Shown in pieces: positions 41,260 through 50,357 of a DNA stretch of 64,000 bases. Within the stretch, counting starts at the first letter, position 1; every line of letters starts with the position of its first letter. Under the pieces are notes generated by a model. That model searched no databases. It was not told where the DNA came from and saw only the letters and a program-made list of their open reading frames with translations. A program made the translations under genes and the position numbers. Source of the stretch: Bacillus sp. T33-2 (GTDB taxonomy: Bacteria > Bacillota > Bacilli > Bacillales > Cytobacillaceae); contig NZ_PGVB01000005.1 of the NCBI RefSeq assembly GCF_002860205.1, positions 1 to 64,000 on the forward strand, read 5' to 3'.

Positions 41260-43422
41260 ATGAACAAATTAGGCAGATTTATTTTCAAATACAGAAAAAC
41301 GGTTATTTTCATATGGCTGGCAATCATCGCCTTTTTCGGATTTTTTGCAATGAAGCTGCCCTCAGTTCTGAGTGGAAATGGTTTTGAATTTAACGGTGAA
41401 TATAAAAAAACAAGGCAAATCATTGACACACAATTTAATGAACCTAAAACGACAATCATTGTCCTGTTTGAGAAAGAGGCAGACATAAATCAACAGGCAT
41501 GGGAAAAATTCATAAAGGATTCACTCGATAACGCAAAAGATGTAGATAATGTGAACGGCATCATCTCCCCTTTCGAGCAGGAAGGAATGCTAAAAGACCG
41601 TACCGCCTATGGAGTCTTAACATTCGAAAAGGAACCCGACCAGATTGGTGAAACAATCGACGGCCTCCGGGAAGCCCTCCAGGATAAAAAAGGATTGAAA
41701 GTCTCCATCACAGGAGAACCGGTTATCGTCAAAGATTTGAACCAGGCGAGCCAGGAGGATCTGGCAAAAGCAGAAATGATCGGCCTTCCGATCGCGATGA
41801 TCGTGCTAGTCCTGGCGTTTGGAAGCCTGGTAGCATCAGGCATTCCATTGCTCATCGGTGTGGTGACGATCCTGACTACCATGGGTGTTGTTTATTTTTT
41901 CAGTTACTCTTTCGACTTAACCATCTTCATTTTAAATATCGTCCCGATGATCGGGCTTGCCCTAAGCATCGATTTCGCCCTATTATTTATCAACCGCTTC
42001 AAAGAGGAGATGAATAATAAGCCAGTTGGGGAGGCAGTTGCGGCTACTGTTGAAACTGCCGGCCGATCGATCATTTTTTCAGCACTATGTGTATTTATTG
42101 GCCTGCTAGGCCTGATGTTTATTCAGATCGATATATTTCAAAATGTGGCACTTGGTGGCATGACGGTTGTTTTTATTTCTGCAGTTTCCGCAATAACCTT
42201 CCTGCCGGCCCTCCTTTCCTTGATTGGGAAAAATATTCACGCTTTTACCGTCATAAAAGTAAACAGTGATAAGCCAGGTGCGTGGAGCAGATTCGCCCAC
42301 TTTGTCATGAAGCGCCCCGCTGCCATGGCAATCATTGCCCTCATATTCCTTGTGACAGGGCTGATCCCGGTTAAGGATATGAATATGACTGTGCCGGGAA
42401 TAGACGCGCTGCCACCTTCATACAGTTCAAGAATCGCTTATGAAAAATTTGAGGAGGAATTCGTAGATCGGGACAAGAACAACGACAATAAGGTCCCTGT
42501 CATCATTCAAACAGATGGTGACGCGCTCGGTGAAGCAGCACTGGAAACAGCCCAAATCATAATAAAAGACATTCAAGAGGATAATCGTGTACATTCTGTA
42601 GAGTCTGTATTCTCCGTTACCGGCATGGACGATACCGCCTCTTTCCGGCAGGCTGCATTGGTACCTGACAGTCCTATCGGCCCTGCTGTTGAGCACTTCA
42701 TCTCGGGCGACAAAATGCTTGTAAATGTCTATTTAACGGCTGGGCTTTCGGCAGAAAAGAAGCATGATTGGGTCCGCAGCCGGGCTGTTGACCGGGAGGA
42801 GGCAGCGATTTTTGTCGGCGGCAATGCCAAATTTGAACAGGAAATTTTCGATGAGATCTTCAAGAAGGCACCAAAGGGACTTGCTTTGATATTAATTTCG
42901 ACATTCCTGATCCTTATGGCAGCATTCAAGTCGGTCCTGATTCCGTTAAAGGCCATTTTAATGAATATCATGAGCCTCAGCGCCACCTTCGGGATTGTCG
43001 TCTGGGTGTTCCAGAAAGGCCATTTAGGAGCGGACCCTTCAAGCATCGCCCTCATCCTTCCTGTATTTGTGTTTAGTTTGGTGTTCGGCCTTTCCATGGA
43101 CTATGAAGTCTTTTTAATTTCGAGGATCCATGAGGTCTATCTGGAAACAAGGAACAATCACTATGCCACATTGAATGGACTTATTTCCACAAGCAAGATC
43201 ATTACGTCAGCGGCAGCAATCATGATCGTTGTGACAGGCGCCTTTGCTTTCACAGGAGTCATGCCGGTCAAACAAATGGGAGTCGGAATTGCCCTTGCGA
43301 TTTTCATTGATGCAACGATAATCCGAATGGTCCTTGTCCCATCGTTGATGAAGCTCCTTGGCGACTGTAACTGGTGGTTCTTTGGCATCAAACAAAGCAG
43401 CCCCTTAAAAAGTGAAAAATAG
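41260..43422 (+). CDS. MMPL/RND-family exporter
   Basis: 720 residues with two repeats, each a transmembrane helix, a large extracytoplasmic loop and a five- to six-helix bundle (12 helices in total). Typical MMPL segments are visible: an N-terminal KYRKTVIFIWL helix, LDFALLFINRFKEEM-like SIDFALLFINR in repeat 1 and SMDYEVFLISRIHE in repeat 2 (the Asp-Tyr proton relay). B. subtilis YdfJ is the closest recalled relative. It probably exports lipids, siderophores or drugs with proton import. ATG 41260 follows AAGGGGAGG; a longer frame from 41185 lacks a site. Monocistronic. Confidence 0.9.
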   Translation: MNKLGRFIFKYRKTVIFIWLAIIAFFGFFAMKLPSVLSGNGFEFNGEYKKTRQIIDTQFNEPKTTIIVLFEKEADINQQAWEKFIKDSLDNAKDVDNVNGIISPFEQEGMLKDRTAYGVLTFEKEPDQIGETIDGLREALQDKKGLKVSITGEPVIVKDLNQASQEDLAKAEMIGLPIAMIVLVLAFGSLVASGIPLLIGVVTILTTMGVVYFFSYSFDLTIFILNIVPMIGLALSIDFALLFINRFKEEMNNKPVGEAVAATVETAGRSIIFSALCVFIGLLGLMFIQIDIFQNVALGGMTVVFISAVSAITFLPALLSLIGKNIHAFTVIKVNSDKPGAWSRFAHFVMKRPAAMAIIALIFLVTGLIPVKDMNMTVPGIDALPPSYSSRIAYEKFEEEFVDRDKNNDNKVPVIIQTDGDALGEAALETAQIIIKDIQEDNRVHSVESVFSVTGMDDTASFRQAALVPDSPIGPAVEHFISGDKMLVNVYLTAGLSAEKKHDWVRSRAVDREEAAIFVGGNAKFEQEIFDEIFKKAPKGLALILISTFLILMAAFKSVLIPLKAILMNIMSLSATFGIVVWVFQKGHLGADPSSIALILPVFVFSLVFGLSMDYEVFLISRIHEVYLETRNNHYATLNGLISTSKIITSAAAIMIVVTGAFAFTGVMPVKQMGVGIALAIFIDATIIRMVLVPSLMKLLGDCNWWFFGIKQSSPLKSEK

Positions 43423-43426
43423 CATC

Positions 43427-43460
43427 AAAAAAATGGATGAATCAAATTCATCCTTTTTTT
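43427..43460. terminator. Bidirectional terminator
   Basis: AAAAAAATGGATGAA and TTCATCCTTTTTTT arms with loop TCAAA, between the converging MMPL and YihY-family genes. Confidence 0.88.
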
Positions 43461-43467
43461 GGGCGGT

Positions 43468-44319
43468 TTATCCTTCTTGAGAAAGTACGGGTTTATTATC
43501 ATATTCTCGGCTTGTTTTCATTTTTTCATTATGGTACACCGCGTTTATTTCGCCACCCAGCACGAGGGCCAGCCCCGTCAGGAAAAGCCAGAGCATCAGG
43601 ACGATCACTCCGCCCAGGCTCCCGTAAGTCGCTGAGTAATTGCCGAAATGACTGACATAAAAAGAAAACCCGAGTGAGATAAGCTGCCACACAACCGTTG
43701 CAAAAACAGCGCCTGGAATTACATGCTTCAACGGATAATGCTTGTTGGGCGCAATGCGGTATAAAGCCGCAAGCACTGTGATCATGACCATTAGGGCAAC
43801 AAGCCATCTGAGCACTCTGAATAATATCTCCATCCCGGCAGGGATTGGGATGACCTTCTGGACCGTATCCAGAATAACGTCCCCAAAAACGGGCAGTAAA
43901 AGCGCAACAATGAGTGCGAATATTAACACGATTGTCATTAAAATTGATACAAGGCGCGCTTTAATAAAAGATCGCGTCTCTTCCACATCGAACGCAATGT
44001 TCATCGCACGCATGAAAGCATTCATTCCATTTGATGCTGACCATATCGTACCGATGATCCCAAATGTAAGTAGGCCTCCATTCCGTTCACTGATAATATT
44101 CATTACATTTTCCCTCAACACTGATGCAGTTTCCGGGGGCATTACGCTGTTGATAAACCGGACTGCGCGTTCAGGTTCTATATTTAAGTATGGCACGATC
44201 GCCAAGAGAAGGATCAGCAACGGAAAAATCGCCAGCATATAGTAGTAAGCCTGCTGTGCAGCGAGGCCCGTTGCCCTGTCTTCTTTCAATTCGCTGATGA
44301 TTTTTTTCCCGTAACCCAT
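43468..44319 (-). CDS. YihY/UPF0761 (BrkB-type) membrane protein
   Basis: About 283 residues with six transmembrane helices. Family motifs: GLAAQQAYYYMLAIFPLLILLLA, IIGTIWSASNGMNAFMRAMN and the C-terminal YGSLGGVIVLMLWLFLTGLALVLGGEINAV. Often mislabelled ribonuclease BN; actual function is unknown. Related to B. subtilis YfkH. I chose ATG 44319 with AAGGAG 6 nt upstream; TTG 44334 and GTG 44343 are alternatives. Confidence 0.88.
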   Translation of the reverse strand: MGYGKKIISELKEDRATGLAAQQAYYYMLAIFPLLILLLAIVPYLNIEPERAVRFINSVMPPETASVLRENVMNIISERNGGLLTFGIIGTIWSASNGMNAFMRAMNIAFDVEETRSFIKARLVSILMTIVLIFALIVALLLPVFGDVILDTVQKVIPIPAGMEILFRVLRWLVALMVMITVLAALYRIAPNKHYPLKHVIPGAVFATVVWQLISLGFSFYVSHFGNYSATYGSLGGVIVLMLWLFLTGLALVLGGEINAVYHNEKMKTSREYDNKPVLSQEG

Positions 44320-44483
44320 ATATTTCTCCTTCAATACAACCACCTCTAATATAGACTGACTTTATAACTGTCTTTTCCCGCCATTAACAAGAGTTAATCT
44401 CTAATACGGAAATTTGGAGAGCTGAAAGAGAAGAAATAAATATTTCGATGGTAATGAGGGTCGGTAGAGATTCGATTCAGGGA

Positions 44484-44514
44484 ATGAAAAAAACCCTTGT
44501 CGAAAGGGTTTTTT
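44484..44514 (-). terminator. Terminator of the small gene at 44513-44665
   Basis: Stem AAAAAACCCTT/AAGGGTTTTTT with a GTCGA loop, directly after the stop codon on the minus strand. Confidence 0.85.
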
Positions 44515-44665
44515 AGCTCGGTTCAGTTTCATCGAGAAAGAGGCGGGTAACATTTGTAGTGTCGCCCTTTTGGCGGTCCTTTTTTGCTGCATCTTCATTT
44601 ATACCTTCTGCTCCGTCAATTCCCGGAGCAAGGGAAGGCCCCTTATTGTCCTGCTTTTTTTCCAT
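44513..44665 (-). CDS. Small hydrophilic protein, unknown
   Basis: A 50-residue ORF, MEKKQDNKGPSLAPGIDGAE... ending LFLDETEPS, with GAGGAG about 10 nt before the ATG and a terminator that abuts the stop. Charged, no hydrophobic segment. No family recognised. The gap 44666-44901 upstream holds nothing else I can support. Confidence 0.62.
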   Translation of the reverse strand: MEKKQDNKGPSLAPGIDGAEGINEDAAKKDRQKGDTTNVTRLFLDETEPS

Positions 44666-44901
44666 TATCAATCAGCTCCTCACACTGTCTAAATGTAACT
44701 GTCATCAAGTCTGGCATGACAATGCCTCTTTTCAATGAATATATCTTGCACAAACATTCTGCAAAAAATACCTTTTCCCTTTAAACACTGGCAAGGCGCG
44801 GTTTACCCTTTGTTAGTCGTTTTAACTTAAAATTTTGGGTTTGAGCCCTGTTTATGACGGGAACGTGGTAAATACACGGGAACGACAGGAAATGTGAAAT
44901 A

Positions 44902-44931
44902 GAAAAAGCTGCTTCTATTGGAAGCAGCCAA
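44902..44931 (-). terminator. Terminator of yocH
   Basis: Minus strand: GCTGCTTC-CAATA-GAAGCAGC then TTTTTC, 17 bp past the yocH stop. Confidence 0.88.
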
Positions 44932-44947
44932 AAATATATCTGGAATG

Positions 44948-45715
44948 TTAATTAATGATTGTTACTTTAACTTGTTTTCTTCCCCATTGGAGAGCACTGT
45001 TTTGATCAGGAATGAATACATCTATTCGGTTGCCTTTAATTGCCCCGCCTGTATCTGAAGCTGTTGCATAACCATAGCCTTCAACATAAACCTTTGATCC
45101 AAGAGGTATGACGGAAGGGTCGACAGCGATCACTTTTGCGTCTGGATTGGACCTTAAATCCACCCCAGTAGCCGTAATGCCCGAGCAGCCTCCACAATAA
45201 GCAGTGTACGCAGTCGCCTCTACAGTAAAAGATTGATTCCCGGCAGGCGGTGCAGCTGCCTGCGCGGCAGCTGCAGGCTGAGCCGCAGCAGGAGTGCTCT
45301 GTACTGGAGCCTGTCCTTGCGGCTGTGTGCTTGCAGCTTCAACCTTCATTTCGTCTGGCATTGCTGTATATAAAACCAGCTGCATACCAGGTTTGATTAA
45401 ATCGGTTCCTAATTTATTCCATAGCTTAAGATCTTCCACCGTCACTCCGTAGACCTTCGCAATATTCCAAAGAGTATCTCCTTGGCGGACCTGTACATAT
45501 TTTACAGGTGAAACTTGCAGGCGGTCATTCGGATGAATCGTATCGTTTGATAGATTATTCCATTCTTTTATTGATTCTACTGATACGCCGTATTGTTTTG
45601 ATATCCCCCAAAGAGTATCTCCTTTATGTACGACGATCTCCTCTGCCTGCGCATTCGCCCCGGCAGCTCCAGAAATGGCCGCGACAGCAACCAATGATAA
45701 TATAGATTTTCTCAT
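44948..45715 (-). CDS. yocH: Secreted LysM-3D domain cell-wall protein (YocH-like)
   Basis: 255 residues: signal peptide (1-24, ANAQA cleavage region), two LysM peptidoglycan-binding repeats (about 27-70 and 73-116, each with VxxGDTLWxIxKxYGV), an Ala/Pro/Gln linker (125-160) and a C-terminal 3D domain with the three conserved aspartates in VDPSVIPLG, ASDTGGAIKG and RIDVF. The 3D domain is a lytic transglycosylase-like double-psi barrel. B. subtilis YocH is a secreted muralytic enzyme controlled by WalR; a WalR-type box lies about 100 bp upstream here. AGGAGG precedes the ATG. Confidence 0.92.
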   Translation of the reverse strand: MRKSILSLVAVAAISGAAGANAQAEEIVVHKGDTLWGISKQYGVSVESIKEWNNLSNDTIHPNDRLQVSPVKYVQVRQGDTLWNIAKVYGVTVEDLKLWNKLGTDLIKPGMQLVLYTAMPDEMKVEAASTQPQGQAPVQSTPAAAQPAAAAQAAAPPAGNQSFTVEATAYTAYCGGCSGITATGVDLRSNPDAKVIAVDPSVIPLGSKVYVEGYGYATASDTGGAIKGNRIDVFIPDQNSALQWGRKQVKVTIIN

Positions 45716-45811
45716 TTGTTTGCCTCCTATCGGCTTTTTTTATCACGTGGATTATCGTAACATAGATTTCTCCAGGAAAAAGAACAGTAAGATAATAAAT
45801 AGATTACGAGA

Positions 45812-45828
45812 TTAACAGTAATATAACG
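45812..45828 (-). promoter_or_regulatory. WalR (YycF) box upstream of yocH
   Basis: Minus strand: CGTTAT-ATTAC-TGTTAA, fitting TGTWAH-N5-TGTWAH at 11 of 12 positions. A third, weaker half-site (TAATCT) follows at the same 11-bp phase. Confidence 0.55.
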
Positions 45829-45946
45829 AGAATATGTCATGTTGACAGAAAATTCATTATTTCGATATACTTTTACCTTATTATGAGGAAATTCGGCATA
45901 AAATTACAGTCGAGAAAAAGTAAAAGTAAATTTTGGAAGAACAGTC

Positions 45947-45982
45947 AAAAAAAGACCTTTTCCGCTTGGAAAAGGTCTTTTA
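45947..45982 (-). terminator. Terminator of the CocE-type hydrolase gene
   Basis: Stem AAAGACCTTTTCC/GGAAAAGGTCTTT with a GCTT loop and T-rich 3' flank on the minus strand, 4 bp past the stop. An A run on the other side would allow bidirectional use. Confidence 0.87.
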
Positions 45983-45985
45983 TCC

Positions 45986-47791
45986 TTATGGTAAGGCCGG
46001 GACGACGATTGAAGAAGGATGGTTTGCATCGTGCAATATCGTCACTGTTCCTCCTGCCTGCTTGCCTAATTGAGGAAGCGGCGATATGGCGTGTGGGAAA
46101 TCACTTGGCCCGACCGCAACCCTCAGCTTGTGTCCTTTCTTAATCACAGCATTTGTCGGGAAGATTTCGATGTTAAGCTTCATTGGCATTCCCGGCACTA
46201 CTTCCTCAACCGATTCAGCGGTAAATGGATGCCATGGCTGAATAATTTCTCCGTCAAGGTACCTGGTTTTGCTTTTATCCAGCTTTCTGAAAGATGCTGC
46301 AAGCCAGCCTGCAGTGAGTTCTGTTGACGTTCCGTCAGGTGCAACGTCTGTAACTCTTACTGACACAACCGCTTCTTTCGCGGTAGTCGAGATAAACAGC
46401 TCTGCCCCTATCGGTCCACTGATATGAAAGTCTGTTTCGAATGGTTTCGAGGTATAAGTTACCTCCGTCAGTTCGGTCAGCCGGTTGTCTTTTTTGCAGG
46501 GCAATGCATCCATGGCGCCAGCCAGCCACTGGTTGGTGCTCCCTGAGCAGATTCCGTTTACTGGATGCTGGGGCATTAAATCTCCTGGCTCTGTAGATGA
46601 TGGTTTCTCCTCGCTGAGCTTTCCCTGTCTGTTCAGATACCATTTACTAGCACGCGCGCCAGGCTGCGGATAATCTGCCTGTACTTTAAAATGTCCATCA
46701 CCAAGTACGTACTGAGTCACTTTCGGAATCTTGTCAACCCTTGTATTCATTCCTTTTAAATAGTGGTCGAACCAGCGAAGCGCTATCTGGTCGAGTGGAG
46801 GGACTCCGTCGTGTGGAAGGCCCGAGCCATAATCACCATGCGTCCAGTTGCCCATCAAAAGCTTTGCATTTACGTTCTTTTTTAGCTTTTCGTAAAGCAA
46901 TGGCTCACCGCGCTGGAAAATGTCATGAAGGCCTCCTGTGATAAAGGCAGGCACTCGGATCCTGTCAGCCGAGAAATACGGGGATCGCGTTTGCCAGCCT
47001 TTTCCATCATAAGCCAGGTCTCCCCCTGTCAGCAGAGTTGATAATGTATTAATCGGAAAGCCTGTCGTGGCACCGGCATGGCCCAAGAGCACAGTCGATG
47101 CAGTTAACGGCTCGGAAAGGGTATAAGTCGGCGGAAGAAGCCCTGAAGATGTGACAAGGCCGAGCCATGTCGGAATGAAGCCGGTATTCATCATCCCGCC
47201 TGACATCAGTATATCCCGGTAAACATCCGCCATCGGAACAATCGGAAATATTGCTTTTAAGGCAGGAGGCTGCTGGGCTGCAGTCAGAAGCTGATTGATG
47301 GCCATATATGAGGCTCCCCACAGGCCGACGCTGCCGTCGCTCCATGGCTGGGAGGCTGCCCACGCGACCAGCTCATAGCCATCTTTTTGCTCAGCCTCGC
47401 CAAATGAATCCCAGCTCCCTTGCGATCCGCCGGTTCCCCTCACATCAGCCACGACATGAACGTAACCTCTTTTGACAAGGTATTCATTTGGTGCCCCCAG
47501 AGACGAATTTTTATTGTATGGCGTCTGAGTCAGGATCACTGGGTATTTGCCCGGAGCATCCGGCCGGTAAACATTCGCCACAAGCTTTGTGCCGTCCCTC
47601 ATCGTAATAAAGACATCCTCATCCGTCATGACCCCAAATTGTTCGGGACGGTCATATTGGGTCCATTGGGGAAGAGCCGCTGCCTTTGCGCCGCCCTTCT
47701 CACCTTCAGTTAAGATACCTCCAAAAAATGTAAGCGGAATCATTAAAATCATCACTAAAGAAAGCGTGAAAGTTTTTAGCCATTTCGACAC
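45986..47791 (-). CDS. Secreted CocE/NonD-family (S15 peptidase-like) hydrolase
   Basis: 601 residues with a signal peptide (1 to about 38, hydrophobic LSLVMILMIPLTFFGGIL then AKAAA), an alpha/beta-hydrolase core with the nucleophile motif GLWGASYMA near residue 165, Asp and His later (GGLHDIF; GNWTHGDYG), and a C-terminal jelly-roll domain. Relatives include cocaine esterase, alpha-amino-acid ester hydrolases and X-Pro dipeptidyl peptidases. It is exported and cleaves an ester or acyl bond; the substrate is unknown. The GTG start at 47791 follows GAGGTGA by 6 nt. Confidence 0.88.
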   Translation of the reverse strand: MSKWLKTFTLSLVMILMIPLTFFGGILTEGEKGGAKAAALPQWTQYDRPEQFGVMTDEDVFITMRDGTKLVANVYRPDAPGKYPVILTQTPYNKNSSLGAPNEYLVKRGYVHVVADVRGTGGSQGSWDSFGEAEQKDGYELVAWAASQPWSDGSVGLWGASYMAINQLLTAAQQPPALKAIFPIVPMADVYRDILMSGGMMNTGFIPTWLGLVTSSGLLPPTYTLSEPLTASTVLLGHAGATTGFPINTLSTLLTGGDLAYDGKGWQTRSPYFSADRIRVPAFITGGLHDIFQRGEPLLYEKLKKNVNAKLLMGNWTHGDYGSGLPHDGVPPLDQIALRWFDHYLKGMNTRVDKIPKVTQYVLGDGHFKVQADYPQPGARASKWYLNRQGKLSEEKPSSTEPGDLMPQHPVNGICSGSTNQWLAGAMDALPCKKDNRLTELTEVTYTSKPFETDFHISGPIGAELFISTTAKEAVVSVRVTDVAPDGTSTELTAGWLAASFRKLDKSKTRYLDGEIIQPWHPFTAESVEEVVPGMPMKLNIEIFPTNAVIKKGHKLRVAVGPSDFPHAISPLPQLGKQAGGTVTILHDANHPSSIVVPALP

Positions 47792-47908
47792 ATTTAGTCA
47801 CCTCGATTACATATTTACCCCATCCTACCCCACTATGTTTCGGATTTAAATAGAGAAACGGTTGTATTTTTATACTACCAAGGTAATATTTTATGATATT
47901 TGTTGCTA

Positions 47909-47971
47909 TCACCAAGACTTTATCCAGAAATAGAAACACCCGCCTTTGTTGGCGGGCTGTTCCTTAGTCAT
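47909..47971 (-). other. Tiny ORF after the formate dehydrogenase gene
   Basis: A strong AGGAGG lies directly after the fdh stop, 6 nt before ATG 47969-47971. The ORF, MTKEQPANKGGCFYFWIKSW, ends after 20 codons. A hairpin CCCGCC/GGCGGG (47939-47956) with a poor U tract lies inside it and may be the fdh terminator. It could be a real microprotein or the remnant of a lost downstream partner; B. subtilis has a second gene (yrhD) after its fdh gene. Confidence 0.3.
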
Positions 47972-47981
47972 TGTTGACCTC

Positions 47982-50042
47982 CTAATGCACAGGCTCAATT
48001 CTTACTGCACACGCTTTAAATTCTGCAGTGCCGGAAATGGGGTCATATTCATTGATGGTAAGAATATTCGTTGGCACTTCCCTCCAGTGAAAGCTCATGA
48101 AAACAAGGCCCGGGACCACCTGTTCAGTTATTTTTGCAGCCACCTCCAACGAACCGCGTCTTGAACTCACCCGTACCTTTTCACCATCTGCAATTCCAAG
48201 CTTTATGGCATCATCCGGATGGATATCGACCGTTTCTTCTTTTTGCTTTATTTTCACCCCGTCTGCGTAATGCCGGGTCTGGGTATGGGTATTATAGGAT
48301 TCGTAACGGCGGCCTGTTGTCAATATAAAAGGATAATGGTCATCAGGTGTTTCAATGGGCGGTGTATAGCTGACAGGCACAAAGGTGGATTTAATTGTTG
48401 CTGCCACATCACCATGGAATCTTTCGTGCAATATTTTCGTTCCCGGGTGTGATTCATCGGGGCAGGGGTAATGAATACCATATTCCAGTTCAAGCCTCTC
48501 ATATGAAATTCCGCCGTACATTTCCCATGCCAGCTTTCGCACCTCATCCCATATATCCTGGCCCGTTTCATAGTGCATGTCATACCCCAGCCTTCCTGAC
48601 AGCTCACAAAGAATTGCCCAGTCTTCATTCGTATTTGGATGGGGTTCAACAGCTTTACGTACCCGCTGTACCCGCCGGTCGGTATTCGTATAGGTCCCTT
48701 CAACCTCTGCCCATGACCTTGCAGGCAGTACAACGTCCGCCATTTCTGCAGTTTCCGTCATAAAAATATCCTGGACTATCAACAAATCAAGATTTGCCAG
48801 CAGTTTTTTCGTATCGTTCATATGGACGTCAGCCAAAAGCGGGTTTTCCCCGATCACATAAAGCGCCTTGACGTCCCCTGCCTCCAGCCGTTCAAAGGTT
48901 CGTGTCTGTGTATCACCGATTTTACTGTTTAATTCGATCATCCAGGCATCTTCGAAACGCTTCCTGTAACTGGCATCGGCAAGGCTCCCTGCTCCTGTCA
49001 ATTGATTCGGCAGGCAACCCATGTCACCAGCACCCTGGACATTATTTTGTCCGCGCAGCGGCATGATCCCGCTTCCCTTTTTGCCTATTTGCCCTGTCAG
49101 TAAAGCCAAATTGGCAATATCAAACACATTGTTTACACCGCAATGATGCTCAGTAATTCCGAGTGTGTAGGCGATCATCGCTCTTTGTGCACCGGCATAT
49201 TCCCGTGCTGTCCGGATAATATCCCCGGCCGGGACTCCGGTAATTTGCGCCACGTATTCTGGTGTATATTGATGGACGCGGTGTTTTAACGCAATAAAAT
49301 CATTTGTATGCTGCAAAATAAAATCTTCCTTGTATAAGCCTTCATCGATGACGACATGAATGATCGCATTGATGAGGGCGATATCTGAGCCGACCTGGAT
49401 TTGCAGATGGCGGTGTGAAGATTTGACGATGTCGATTTTCCTCGGATCAACCACAATCAGCTTTAAGCCCGATTTGGCCGCTTTCTTGATTTTATTCCCG
49501 ATAATCGGATGCGCCTCTGTAGTGTTTGAACCCATAAGAAGCAAAACCTCTGCTTCTTCTATATCGTCAAGTGTGTTTGTTGGTGAACCGCTTCCGAAAA
49601 CAGTTGCCAGACCGGCAACGCTGGGTGCGTGTCAAGTTCGGTTGCAGCCATCTATATTATTGCTGCCGATTGCTGCCCTCATAAATTTTTGGGTAATGTA
49701 GTTGGATTCGTTCGTTGTTCTGGCACAGGCAAACATCGAGATGGCATCCGGTCCAAAATTGGATTTAATTTCGCCTAGGCGTCCTGCAATATAGGAAAAA
49801 GCTTCTTCCCATGTCGTTTCTATCAGTTTGCCTGCCTTCCTGATCAGAGGAGATTTCAGCCTTTCTTCCGAATGGACATATGTATACGCAAAAGCCCCTT
49901 TTACGCAGGTTTGGCCTTTATTGACCGGTGCTCCCTTATCCCCCCTGATTTTAATGATTTTATTGTCTTTTACCTCAAGTATCAATCCGCAGCCCGTTCC
50001 GCAATACCCGCAAACGGTCCTTACCTGGCTTACTGCCACCAT
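47982..50042 (-). CDS. fdhF: Selenocysteine-containing formate dehydrogenase, catalytic subunit
   Basis: A molybdopterin enzyme oxidising formate to CO2. From ATG 50042 (GGGGGGAGAAAT upstream) one frame runs 686 codons with a single TGA at 49632-49634 (codon 137). The TGA stands in NNIDGCNRT-U-HAPSVAGLATVFGSG, where this family has Sec or Cys, followed by the catalytic His138. A SECIS-like hairpin follows. N-terminal [4Fe-4S] ligands are C11, C14, C18 and C46 with Lys48; the C-terminus has the Mo-bis-MGD cap domain (TGRRYESYNTHTQTR). Length and layout resemble E. coli FdhF, without the ferredoxin-like N-terminal extension of B. subtilis YrhE. As plain ORFs it looks like 47982-49544 and 49632-50042. 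Confidence 0.9.
49600..49634 (-). promoter_or_regulatory. SECIS element directing UGA decoding as selenocysteine
   Basis: Twelve nucleotides after the UGA the mRNA forms GUUGCC-GGUCU-GGCAAC (49603-49619), a 6-bp stem with the GGUCU apical loop. E. coli fdhF has the same loop in nearly the same place (11 nt after UGA). SelB binds this loop to deliver Sec-tRNA. The selABCD genes are not in this window. Confidence 0.85.
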
Positions 50043-50226
50043 ATTTCTCCCCCCGGAACATAATAATATAAAATAGATAGAGCTTGCTATATTATCATCA
50101 TAGTCCATTAGATATAAGGGTTTTTCAAAAGTTTATAACAATTATCGGACACTTTTGATTGTGCAAACTATTTGTTAGTAGCATTTTTCCAGCCTGCATT
50201 ATAGCCTTGATCCAAACATTCCGGTT

Positions 50227-50252
50227 ATAAAGAAAACTCGCCATTGGCGAGC
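50227..50252 (-). other. Terminator-like hairpin in the formate dehydrogenase leader
   Basis: Minus strand: GCTCGCC-AAT-GGCGAGT followed by TTTCTTTA, preceded by the palindrome GCCTTAAGGC. It lies about 185 nt before the fdh ATG, in a 368-bp gap with no ORF. It could be an attenuator or the end of a short transcript. Confidence 0.4.
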
Positions 50253-50338
50253 CTTAAGGCTAAGACAAAGGCGTAGTTGCATTATACTTTGTTCCTAAAA
50301 TTGGCCCCTACATCGAGTTGTCTTCCTTGCTGCCAATT

Positions 50339-50357
50339 TATACTTTCGTAAAGTATA
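50339..50357. repeat. 19-bp perfect inverted repeat near the formate dehydrogenase promoter region
   Basis: TATACTTT-CGT-AAAGTATA, a perfect palindrome with a 3-bp centre. It lies between the kinase terminator and the fdh leader hairpin, so it may be an operator for a dimeric regulator or an RNA hairpin. Confidence 0.5.

Noticed and set aside
43742-44242. Plus-strand ORF of 166 codons opposite the YihY-family gene
   Set aside because: Shadow of the membrane protein; no start signal or domain.
47982-50108. Formate dehydrogenase as a frameshifted or nonsense pseudogene made of two ORFs
   Set aside because: Both parts are in the same frame, the only stop is TGA at the catalytic Sec/Cys position, and a SECIS-like hairpin follows.
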